Of a DNA stretch of 64,000 nt, positions 31,391-41,801 are shown piece after piece. This DNA is from Epithemia pelagica. Taxonomy: Eukaryota; Bacillariophyta; Bacillariophyceae; Surirellales; Surirellaceae. The notes beneath the pieces were generated by a model that was not told the origin of the DNA, searched no databases, and saw only the letters and a program-made list of their open reading frames with translations. Position 1 is the stretch's first letter, and the number at the start of each line of letters is the position of its first letter. The stretch covers positions 2,475,744 to 2,539,743 of the forward strand of contig OX337241.1 in the NCBI GenBank assembly GCA_946965045.2, written 5' to 3'. The translations under genes and the position numbers were made by a program.

Positions 31391-32833
31391 ATGCCCAACG
31401 AAACAAACCGTATCAGTGGCGGCCAAGTGCGAGGTACTAGACGGCGGAACCAAGGTGTGCTATTCGCCTCGTGGATTGGATTGGTCGGATGGCAAATTGT
31501 CCACGCACGTGGATGGATGGTGCCACCAAACCACCGTCGCCACTACCATTCGTTGAGTTCCAATCGCCGGTCCACAGTACCACACAGCTCCAGGAATCCA
31601 TCCTTGCCCTTGTCGGCTCAAGCCTCCTCCAATGCTCCGGCGGTCACGGAGGATCAAGAATTGTTTGATGACTTTGTCGACTTCTTGTTGACGCAACAAA
31701 GTGAAATTATCCAATCCTTGGAAGACTTGGAAGTGGAATATTCGGCAGCATCCAATTGCACTCCTGCCGTCTTTAGTCGGGATACCTGGGGCATTTTTGA
31801 GGAGGACGACGACGACAAGTCAGCGTCCAGTAGCACCGATGACAAGCCACCCGTCGGTGGTATTACTCGTGTCATTCAAGGGGGACAAGTGATTGAAAAG
31901 GGTGCCTGTAGTTTTACACTGATTGGACAAGGTATTTTGTCCAAGGAACGGGCGGCAACCATTCGAGCCCGACAACAACAGCACCAACAACAACAGTCTT
32001 CGTCTGCATTTGAGATTCAAGAGGGGGATCGGTATGCAGCCGCTGCCTTGAGTATGGTCTTGCACAGTCGATCGCCTCATGTTCCCACCTTTCGCAGTGA
32101 TATCCGAGTCTTTTTGGTACAACAACGACAACAACAACCACAAGAAGACGAGACCACCACCGGCACCAATGGCGACGACCCACCGGCGAAGACGGAGGAT
32201 TCGTCCGATCGTACCTCCTCCAGCATGGCATGGTTTGGTGGAGGCGCGGATTTGACGCCCTATTATTTAATTCCCGAGGACATTGCCTTTTTTCATCAAC
32301 ACTATGCCGACTTGTGCGACACGCATTGGGGGAAACGTGCCGCGACAAGCAGCAGCACAACGGACGACGACGATGAGAACAACCACAACACCTCGTCCTT
32401 GTATTCCTATGCGTCCATGAAAAAAGCCTGCGACGAATACTTTTATTTACCAGCCCGTCAAGAACATCGTGGTACGGGGGGAATCTTTTTTGACGACATG
32501 GCCTTGGATTCGGCGAGTTTGGCCTTTTGTCAAGGTGTCGTGACGACCTGGATGCCCTCGTGGATTCCCTTGGTGCGAGACCGTCAGGAAACGCCAGTCA
32601 CGGACCAGCACCGTCAGTGGCAATACTTGCGACGGGGACGGTATTTGGAATTCAATCTCTTGTACGATCGGGGCGTTCGATTTGGACTGGCCAATGCCAA
32701 TCCACGCGTCGAAGGTGTCATGGTGTCGGCTCCCCCCGTTTTGGCCTTTGAATACAATCATGTCCTGGAACCCGGCAGTCCCGAAGCAGAATTAATGGCC
32801 GTTCTCAAAACACCTCAGGAATGGATCGACTAG
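31391..32833 (+). CDS. divergent oxygen-dependent coproporphyrinogen III oxidase (HemF-like)
   Basis: 480 codons from ATG 31391 to TAG 32831. Family landmarks: VIQGGQVIEKGACSFTLIG, WFGGGADLTPYY (from residue 281), HRGTGGIFFDD, YLRRGRYLEFNLLYDRG and EAELMAVLKTPQEW. The family converts coproporphyrinogen III to protoporphyrinogen IX in haem and chlorophyll synthesis. Low-complexity inserts (Gln-rich near 200 and 245, Asp/Asn-rich near 325) lengthen the usual ~300-residue enzyme. In the normally invariant PTxHxNxR motif this protein reads PTFRSDIR (232-239): the His is Arg and the Asn is Asp, while the final Arg is kept. The N-terminal ~85 residues are Arg/Ser-rich with one hydrophobic stretch, compatible with organelle import, but no clear diatom plastid motif is seen. 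It is probably a diverged paralogue; activity is doubtful. Confidence 0.85.
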   Translation: MPNETNRISGGQVRGTRRRNQGVLFASWIGLVGWQIVHARGWMVPPNHRRHYHSLSSNRRSTVPHSSRNPSLPLSAQASSNAPAVTEDQELFDDFVDFLLTQQSEIIQSLEDLEVEYSAASNCTPAVFSRDTWGIFEEDDDDKSASSSTDDKPPVGGITRVIQGGQVIEKGACSFTLIGQGILSKERAATIRARQQQHQQQQSSSAFEIQEGDRYAAAALSMVLHSRSPHVPTFRSDIRVFLVQQRQQQPQEDETTTGTNGDDPPAKTEDSSDRTSSSMAWFGGGADLTPYYLIPEDIAFFHQHYADLCDTHWGKRAATSSSTTDDDDENNHNTSSLYSYASMKKACDEYFYLPARQEHRGTGGIFFDDMALDSASLAFCQGVVTTWMPSWIPLVRDRQETPVTDQHRQWQYLRRGRYLEFNLLYDRGVRFGLANANPRVEGVMVSAPPVLAFEYNHVLEPGSPEAELMAVLKTPQEWID

Positions 32834-33230
32834 GTAGAGAGAGTGGAGATCCGCACACACTCTCTCACAGACACATGGCAAAAAACGCGACGGTGTTGGA
32901 AAAGAGGATAATCTTTTGTAGATACTGCGTTGTGTTTTGTTTCGTTCTCAATGGCATTACTCGGAAGAACATTGCACTTTTGTGGATCGAAATCCTTCTC
33001 TTCGCAACCAACTAGGTACCTAGGTAGATGATCTGAATGGGACAATCATTCCAGCAGCTTTGCAATTTGTAGGCCTTTTTTGTGTTCGGATCGAGTCCTC
33101 TCTCTTTCTGATAGAAGATAGAAGACCCTTTGTGGGGAGTTGGAGTTGGGGGTTGCTTGCTAGGAGTAGATACTCTCCTATGCGAGTAGCTTGGACTTGC
33201 TATGTGAGATGTGAGGGAGAGATGTGGGAT
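32834..33230. other. intergenic before the duplicated segment
   Basis: No gene. A GGTACCTAGGTA-like palindromic stretch sits near 33014-33027, and a GTGGGA-rich run leads into the start of the duplicated segment at 33231. Confidence 0.5.
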
Positions 33231-34983
33231 TGTGGGATGTGGGAGTGGGACACGACAAACGACAACGACGGATGGTCGCACTGACTGTCACGTTCGTTGT
33301 CGGCGCGGTCATTTTGGCATCGCCGACGCATGTGCTTAATTCGGAGAGGAGTCACGATAACGTCAGCCGTTGCCAGCATCTATGTCATGTCGGTCGTTTC
33401 AAATGTGTCCCCCAAGAATGCCAACACAAAAGTCCCCCGAAACGATCGCCGGTCTATCATCTCTCCTAAGGCAATAGTCGGATTCGTCAATAGCCCTTGA
33501 AGCTCAACGGTCCACTGTTTAGAACGTTGTTCACAATTTCAATTTTGTTCTTACAACGCTCCGACCCTCTACTATGAATGATGCATACCTCCCTCATCAA
33601 TGCTTGCTTTCGATTGGGTCCTATCTTGATATCAGGAAAGCACGACCGAGTCTTGTGTTGGAGGGAATGACAAGAACCACCCAACACCGAAATAGGAGTA
33701 GCGAGCAGAATATCTACTAGTAGAAAGCAGAATCCCATTGCGCGCATCTCTCAAGATGAAAGAAACCACCACCATGACGGCACCAAGGCCTTGGCAAGGA
33801 AGCCTTTTCGTATGGTCCTTGCTCCTTCTCCTTCCATGGAGTCATGCCGTAGATCCACAATCACATGGTCTCCCCCTTGTGGACGCAGTGCCGGATGAGG
33901 CAACAACTACCAACGACAAGGACATTAACAACAACAGACCACACCCACACACGAATGCCGTACAAGCCACGGTGCGACGAATACTGAGTCGACAAAGACA
34001 CTTACCGGGAGATAGTCAGAAAAAGACCAAGGAGATGAAAAACTATTACTATTACTACATGAACAACGTCAAGGGCAAGGGCAAGAGCAAGGGTGATGAC
34101 GATGACGTAGACGATCATTACTTCGACTATCATAGCAAGGATTATGATGATTACTATCATCACAAACTGCAGGACGACGATGACGATTACTATCACCTGT
34201 ACGATGATGATCATTACTACTATGATGATGATCATCATTACAAGTCCAGCTCTGGCAAGGGCAAAAAGAAAAAGATTAACTCCCCGTCTCTATTTTCGTC
34301 CAAGGGAGGAGCTCCCGTGTACACTTGGAAGCCCACCATGCCTCCACTGGACATGAATTTCACAATGGATGATGACATGACTGGCAATTTCACACACGAT
34401 CCACCCCTTCCTGTCAGCAAGGGCAAGGGATTTTCCTCTGTGAGTTTTCAATTCACGGGGAAAATGGGCAAAAAGCAAAAAAAGCCATCGTCATCATCGT
34501 CAGGAGACAGTTCCAAGAAACACTTTCGAGATTACCATTTTGATTTGACCAAAGGCAAGGGAAAGGGAAAAGGCATGGGCATGGGAAAAGGTATGAGCAT
34601 GGGCAAAGGAAAAGGCATGGGCAAAGGCAAGGGAGTGATTGTGACAGCCAAACCCTCCGTCTCTCCAATTTTTAATACTCCGGCTCCCAATGAAGACGCT
34701 CCTTCTCAGTCACCCACCAATTCGTCGGCACCCAGTTTTACACCGGCACCGTCCACGGAGCAAACTCCCGAACCTTCGCCACCGCCACCGACCAGCCCAC
34801 CTACGGCCAACCCATCCAGAACAACCGTTCCGACCAGCATACCCACGACCACCCAGCCTACGGCCTTCCCAACCTTTCCTTCCGGGACACTCACTCCGTC
34901 GCCCACGACCAGCCCACCTACGGGCAACCCATCCGGAACAATTGGTCCTTCCGCGACACTCACTCCGACTCCATCCAATACAG
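33231..34983 (+). repeat. tandem duplication, copy 1 (promoter and 5' part of the propeller gene)
   Basis: Nearly identical to 47572-50676, apart from the 1.33 kb element and a few small indels in copy 2. Similarity begins at TGTGGGATGTGGGAGTGGG and ends at CCATCCAATACAG, immediately before the inverted repeat of the large transposon. Confidence 0.9.
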
Positions 34984-34991
34984 CTAGCTAA
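33756..34991 (+). pseudogene. truncated copy of the secreted propeller-protein gene
   Basis: 411 codons from ATG 33756 to a TAA at 34989-34991 that lies inside the terminal inverted repeat of the adjoining transposon. The sequence matches residues 1-409 of the full gene at 49443 with only a few substitutions: signal peptide (LFVWSLLLLLPWSHA), Asp/His/Tyr-rich stretch, KGKGKGMGMGKG tract and Pro/Thr/Ser linker. The 13-residue repeats and the whole beta-propeller are missing, replaced by two or three residues from the transposon. With promoter and signal peptide intact it could still make a secreted fragment, but it is best read as a truncated duplicate. Confidence 0.85.
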
Positions 34992-35001
34992 CGGTGTTAA
35001 C
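34986..35001 (+). repeat. left terminal inverted repeat
   Basis: AGCTAACGGTGTTAAC. It contains the palindrome GTTAAC and supplies the TAA that ends the truncated propeller gene. Confidence 0.85.
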
Positions 35002-36405
35002 CGTCAACGCCGGCATCTCCAGAGAGCAACTCATCTGGTTCAGAAAGCGACATTTTTACTATGACCCAAAGAGTTTGAAGCCCCTTTGTTAATTATAAAA
35101 CTTCATGCCAACAAAACCCTCCGATTGCGGGGGTACCTCCCGTCTGCTGTCCATACGGTTATTCTCAAATTTTCCTAAAAAATGTTAAAATTATTTCTGT
35201 TAAATTTCTTTCGATTTAGCACATTATTATAACGTCCAAGCCAACTGTAATAACTGGCTTCGCCCTATTGTGTAGCCGCTTGCGCTCATGCATGACAGTG
35301 AGCGTGAGCCGTGAGACTTGACGAGACATGGACAAAGAAATCTACCAGCCCATTTTGTCTACTCAATAGTCTATTGTTTCAGAAGCGAGTACTCTTTACG
35401 CACAAGTGGATCTAGCTTCACGGAATCATCACACACACACAACACACACACACCATACCATGAAATACACACACATGGTGCAATGTGCAATGCACCTCTA
35501 GAGGAGTATCAAAACAAGCTCCTGGCACTTTGTCTATGGGAAAGATAAAAGCATAGTCCACTACTAGTTTAGGCTTCCTGCTTCCTGGGCTTACATACCC
35601 CATGATGACGCTGTCAACCAGTGCACTGGTTGATTGTTCATTCCACTGGTTGATTGTCATGTTTCATGTTGTCATCCTTCCTTTGATGCATTCCACCTTC
35701 ACTTGTGATCTAGGTGGATGGTTTTGACCATAAAGTTGTCACTTTGGTCGTTCGTCCGGCTGGGTGGTTTTCTTTTGGTTTTTGGTGTGCTCAGTGCTCA
35801 TGGTCGTCTTTTGTGGTGTTGCTCGAAAAGTGAGACGATTCTTGGCCCATGTGCCAGCAATACAAGGCGTGACCGGCGCGTCGATTTCGAACGATCGAAG
35901 AGAGGCTGGCGATATCACCCGGCTGGCGCTTTGGGAAAAAATACGAGACAATTTTTTTCCATTCGGATGACGGACGAACAAAGGTACCCCCCCAATCGCA
36001 CCCAAATTTAGGCGACCTTCGACTTCAAGCCGTTTCAACGGATGCATTATGGTAGTGAGAGCGAGACCAACGGTCGGGAGACATCCAATACATATCCAAG
36101 AATGACTCCCCGCCTTTGGTCTCGCTGTCCGACCTCCAAGTTGGTCCACATTTCACTGCCAACAACAATTGCCTCAATTTTCCAAAAAAATCATTGCTAA
36201 AAATTATGAGACCAACAAAAGATCGACACGCGACAGAACACTATTATTACATAAAGTACAATTTTTTACCTATCGCACTTTAGTCTCCCTCCAACTGACC
36301 CAAGTTTCTCCCTCGTGAGCAACCTTGTTGATTGCTCTCCCAATTGACATGATACAGCTCTGCTGACGTGGAATTGTTGTTTAGCACTGCTTTGAAGTAA
36401 CCAAC
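35002..36405. other. 5' non-coding part of the DNA transposon
   Basis: 1.4 kb between the left terminus and the first coding exon. It has a (CA)n-rich stretch near 35429-35475 and a local repeat of CACTGGTTGATTGT (about 35622-35658). No gene is seen. Confidence 0.5.
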
Positions 36406-39400
36406 ATGCCGACGACACGGAGCAGGACGATGGCTGGAGCCAAACATGGATCATCATGTGACGACGACTGCTGCTTACCCAATACTTTCGTTCCCCTCTC
36501 CATCCTACAACAATGTGCAGCTCCCCCCTCCACAAATGAATCTCTGAATTCGAACAGCGAGGAGACTGACAAGATATCACCAAACCAATCGGCGAAATCG
36601 AAAGCGAAGAAGACTAAGGCAGTTCCTCCCAGGACGAGACAGAGTAAACGAGTTCTGGAACAATCCGAAAGAACATCCACTCTCTCCGAACCGTCTTCGG
36701 ACGAAACTTCTGACGACGATCAAGGCAAGGATATCAAGAAGCCCCCACCACCAAGAACAAGAGCCAATCACAAGAACAAGAGACCTGTCCCTCCCAGAAC
36801 GAGACACAATAAACGACGGAAAGCAACACCTGCACCACCCCCTTCCATGCTTCCATCCCCAAACAAAAGAACTAGGAGTGTGAGACGAGAGGAAAAAACC
36901 ACCATTGAAGACTCTGTCCTTGAGCAACAGCGCATCGAAGCACTGAAGATAGACTTTCACGATTCCAAATACAAGCCGTGTTCTGTTTTCGGTCTCGACC
37001 GCAAAATTGGCGAATTCTCGGATTACTTCTTCTGTAGCCAATGTGACGCTGCAGACGACGACGAACGACTTGGTGAGCTCAAGGTCAACCGACGAAGGAA
37101 AAAGGGCCCTACACATGCATCGCCAAGCATACCAACATACTAAGACCCACTGACCGTCGATATCCATAGCATGCTCCCAAAAGGTACCTGAAAAAGAAGA
37201 AACGTACCAGACGAAGAAAGAAGAAACAAGCTGCCGAAACAACCGAAGATGGTGGTGCTTCTTGTCGATTCCTCCCTATATTGATCGCTGACCACCAATA
37301 TCTTTCCGACATTGAAGAAGAAGACCCCGCTGACGTCGAGGATGAAGAAGAAGGCGATTCCCCTGCACCTCCGACTCAACCAAACACTCCAGAAGAGGAC
37401 AACCAAGATGATGTAGAGGAACAAACACCTGTTCCTTCTACGACACCCTTCGTAGAGACCGTTGAAGACGATGACGATGACGACGAGGAAGCCAGTCATG
37501 ATGTTAATTGTAATTCGAATAGTGATAACTCTGTAGAACGTCCCCCTCCCTCAAACAGTACTCCACCTGAGACCAATGATTCAGCTGATCAATACAAGAA
37601 AGAGATTGAAGACCTGAAGAAGCAACTTTGACAGTCCAAGAACAGAATCAAATCGTTGGAAAGAACTCTCAAGAACACTGAAGAGCAACTCCGGTATGCC
37701 AAGAAGAAAAACGAAAAGATTGTCTGCGAGAAATGTAAGACCGACCAACTACCAGCTTCTTGTTTCTTCCCCGAAGACTCCAAAGAACTCGTTAACTACA
37801 TAAAACAGTTCATACGAGACAAGACAAAGACCATTTGGAGCACTGAAAGCCGCGCCAGTAGACTCTTTTTCACCCAACTCGCAGAAATGCTGCTTGACGA
37901 GAATATACACAACGGCCAACTGAAAGAATGTGCCTACTCCGTCTTTTGCAACGTACGAGACAATGTCTTCACCCCTCACAAGATTCTTAAGTTGATGGAC
38001 AAAAGAGGGGGAGTTTTAAACTACAAAGGTATTGAATTACTTTGAATGGTAGAAACCGAGGGTGTGCCCAACCAAAGAACTCTTTTGCCGTCATCGAACT
38101 GCCTTCAAAAGTACGCTGCGATGGTCGAAGGTTTTGGTCGGGGAGTTTGCCCATTCATCATGAAACGCAACGTGAAAGACGGAACTGAGGGGTTCTCATT
38201 CCGTGCAGCGGATGTAATTATATGTCTTTTGAAGTCTGGCAAAGTGTTGGACGGCGAGGCAATGACGAGGGCAATTCGTCTTGTACAAAGCCTTGACGGG
38301 GCACTTTTTACCAAGAACCTCTCGCATACTCTTATAGGCATTAAGTTCAACGATCCTACAAACCCTTACGCCCAATCAAGAGATTCTGTATTTCCTGTTG
38401 GGTGTATCGCTCTGCCCGAGAGTACGTCTATGGTCCACGGAGTATTCTCTCGGGTTTTCGCGGAAATTCGTGAGGCAACGGAGAAGGTGATTCCGAACGC
38501 ATTCGAGAACGTCGAACTGGTGCTCGTCACGAACTGTGACATGAGCTGCGATTGGAAACTTATGGGACGTGGAGGTGCGGCGAAGCAGCACAAGTTTCCT
38601 TGTTCTAAATGCACAGTCCAAAGTGGCAAGTTGCACCAGAGAACTGGTAAACCGGCGAATTGCGACTTCTGTATCCAATTGGGAAGGGGTGAAGACCCAA
38701 CATGGATCTGCCGACATACCAAAATGTGCACTGAGAAGTACGTCAAGGAATTGAAGAAGGAAGTAAAGGATTTTCGCGAGAGTACGATGCCGCAGATATC
38801 CAAGGACATCAAAGCCTTACGGAAAGAGTCCCAGTTGTCTATCAATCACCACCCAAGATTGGATCCAACAGACGAACACAAAACAAACATCACCTGCATC
38901 CACTTTGATTTGTCGGTGGCTTCGTCAGAACAGAGAAGTGAATACTCCAAACGAATAACAAATGACCTACGCATTCGACGACTACCGCTATTTGGATCGC
39001 TCGAGGTACGGCAACAACGCCTCAAGTCGCAGCAACTAGCAGAATGGGAATATATAAAGGCATATGAATGCCTTCAGGACATGAAGTCTTCGAAAAAGAT
39101 GGATGCTTTGGTTATGATGTTGGATTCGATTCCTTGCTTGTTGCACTTGGAAAACCGAATGGGTATTAAGTTTCTCGGGATGTGTCTCAAATCAGGTTTG
39201 ACAATTGCCAAGTCTGCAGAGAATGCCACCGATGTAACAATACAAGCCTTCTTGGACAAAGTGGCTGGTGTGATGAACACGGAGGTCATCGGTTCTACGA
39301 CTCAACCGACTCAGTGGAAGGTTCCGTTCGATAAAACGGACAAAAAGATCGGCGATATTACAATGGACAACGTCCGAATTCGCAAAGTTCTCAAGAACTT

Positions 39401-40183
39401 CGATGCGCTCGTGGATTGTTGTCTAGTAGACCCACTGAAGAAGCAGCAGTTTAAGAAAGCTGTCAGTAGCTTCCGGTCCGGCATGAAGAAGGTCAATGTC
39501 AGACATGGTCTCTCTGATCCAGAAATCATCTCTTTCCAGCGTGACATGGACGACTTCTTTGCTGAATGGTGTACCCTCTACGGAGAAGATGGTATTACCA
39601 ACTACGCACACATGCTTGGGAGTGGACATATAATGGAGTATCTTCTCCACTGGAGAAATCTCTGGGTCCACTTCCAACAAGGATGGGAAGGTAAGTTCCC
39701 ATGTTGTTGTTGCGAAGAATGAACCATGATCTTTGACTCACAGACGGCGGAATTGCTGTGCAGCCTTCAATAGTTTGTTCAAAACATACTATTTCTCCAG
39801 AACACAACGTGGTGGGGCAGGAAATGGTGGTAAGGGATCGAAGAGTAGGATGCATTCTTTAGCAAGATGGCTTCAACACCGGATGGGGCACTACCGAGGA
39901 GCAAATCAAGGCCAAGCATCTCAACTTTTCCGAACAAGAACTAGATAAATTCGATGGATGGGTAAGAAAGAATGGTGGAACCATTGAGTGTGGTTTACCA
40001 ATCAATGACGAGTCTCCATTGTGCTTGGAGGATCTCCAGGGACCTGTTGAGGAGAACTGGGAATATGGGGTGACCGTGTTGGATACCACCAATGACAACG
40101 ACGACGACGACGACGAAAGCCCTGGAGTTGATGATCTCTTAAGGGTATTACAAACAGAAGAGGAGTACTTAGATACAAACTAA
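36406..40183 (+). pseudogene. transposase-like gene of the DNA transposon, broken
   Basis: Coding parts follow one another: 36406 to about 37083 (basic, three PPRTR-xxx-KR repeats, then Cys-containing), about 37170-39690 in one frame, and 39764 onward. The first joint needs an intron or a shift near 37084-37169. The middle frame is stopped twice by TGA, 37629-37631 inside a coiled coil and 38043-38045; both follow CTT and could be mutated CGA Arg codons. An intron at 39691-39763 (GTAAGT…TGTGCAG) joins QQGWE to AFNSLFKTYYFSRTQRGG; the Glu is a plausible third member of a DDE triad, with TNCDMSCDWKL as an earlier Asp candidate. A Cys cluster (PCSKC, NCDFC, WICRH) between them may bind zinc. A further frame change near 39870-39890 leads to an acidic C-terminus ending at TAA 40181. 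The superfamily is not identified. Confidence 0.65.
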
Positions 40184-40531
40184 TTGTGTTTTTATTGTCA
40201 CGAGATATACTACTAAGGCTTATACGAATAGAACTTTGTTGTCGAATGGAACGATCACCACTTGAAGAGTGGAACTGTGCTGTTGAATGGAACAATCAGT
40301 TGAAGCTACCAACTAGCATTTCTACTTTGTCGATGTCATCCCATTTCTCTGTTTTCTGATGTTCAGGTGCAAGATCATGATCATAGTCTATGCCGCCAAT
40401 CACCCGAGCAAGCACAAAGTGACCAGTGGCACCATCTTGGATGGTTACAATCTCAAAAACGTTCTGTTCGTCCCAGTCTGAGAATTGTTGACCAATGGTA
40501 AGGCGGGGGACAGATTGGGTGTCTTTGGTAC

Positions 40532-40536
40532 ACGCT
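40532..40536. repeat. target-site duplication, left
   Basis: ACGCT directly before the left LTR; the same five bases follow the right LTR. Confidence 0.85.
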
Positions 40537-41297
40537 TGTTATGATTCTCACCTTTAACTAGGTGGTGGTGGAATCTACAACACATCGACTGATGCTAGTA
40601 TTTTATGGCATCCGATGACATTTGTGTAAAAGTGAGAAAAGAATGACGGCATGCTCGCGGACCTTTAATTTTGGCCAAGGCATGCTCGCAATGCACGCGC
40701 TATCGGCGACCGCTCGGATATTGACTATGGCCCATCACGTGCGCGCCCAATATTCTCAAGCGCGCGCAATCAAGATCCGAGTGAGCACCTCCACGACTTA
40801 CCTCAACGACCTAAGAAATCAAAGCACGAATCACGATCACGCGAGACCATATTTCCATTCCCACAATTCCAAGAATGCAATCAACAACGCGCCAAGAAAA
40901 CTACCTATATCACAACAAAGCAAGAGCTGTTGGCATTGGTATATGATATAAAACCGCATATACTTTCAATACAACAATGCAGGTCTACTCCAACCATTTG
41001 AGGACCTATCACACCAGATCCATGGCCGTATACAAGAGCCAGGACTTCGGCTTCATCAAACACCTTAGTTAGTAATCATCTCACAATCAATAATATCACC
41101 ATTTTAACACTCATCTTAAGACTAACCTCTTATCAGTGGACCGACTGCCCCCACCCACGGCCGACTTCGACTTGCAACTCTTCTCTGACCCGTGGAGGAT
41201 TGTTGTATCGGTTGGTGATTCGATTGTCGGCTCAGCGAGCCTTTTACCTATCCCAACTACCTATTACCCTTCTGAATTCTCAATGAGAGTTCTGCTA
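40537..41297 (+). repeat. left LTR, 761 bp
   Basis: Begins TGTTATGATTCTCACC and ends GAGTTCTGCTA. A TATAAAA at 40947-40953 is the best candidate core promoter. The primer-binding region after it starts GATTAACAGTCTC; I cannot assign a tRNA. Confidence 0.92.
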
Positions 41298-41801
41298 GAT
41301 TAACAGTCTCATCGCTCATTGCCCTGCAGTCGCATTGGAGATCATACTTACCCATCTACATTGAGTACAGATTGAGCTACACCAACAAACAAGAGTTAGA
41401 GGACAAAGCTACCCAACCCAACAACAGGGCCAGCCTGGCTAAGGCTAGGGTCATCAACCCTCTCCTATTCCAGGACCTCAAGCTGGACCAGGACTTCGTG
41501 CAACTACCTTCCCAATACTCACCTGACCAGTACTTTGCTGAGGACTACGAGCAAGACGAGGAAGCTACCATTATTCCTGACTCCCTGGTTCAACTCGATC
41601 ACCGCAACGAGTCCGGAAGTGACCAAGGATAAGTATCTTTAAGTAGTTTCCACAACAAACCAGAGACAAAACCGAGTTCCGCACATCCGGGTTCCCAGCA
41701 CAACACACATCCGGGTACTGACATACGTGGCACACACGTGGTACATCCGGGTTCAGATCACACCACACATTAAATAAACAACGAACCAACCATATACTAC
41801 C

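Noticed and set aside
37629-38045. TGA reassigned as a sense codon
   Set aside because: TGA ends apparently intact genes in this window (4745-6757, 26331-27752, 60636-63002), so the code is standard; the two TGAs in the transposase are damage or a special case.
40622-40951. 109-codon frame within each LTR
   Set aside because: It lies in the U3 part of both LTRs, the peptide has no recognisable features, and its first codon is not ATG.
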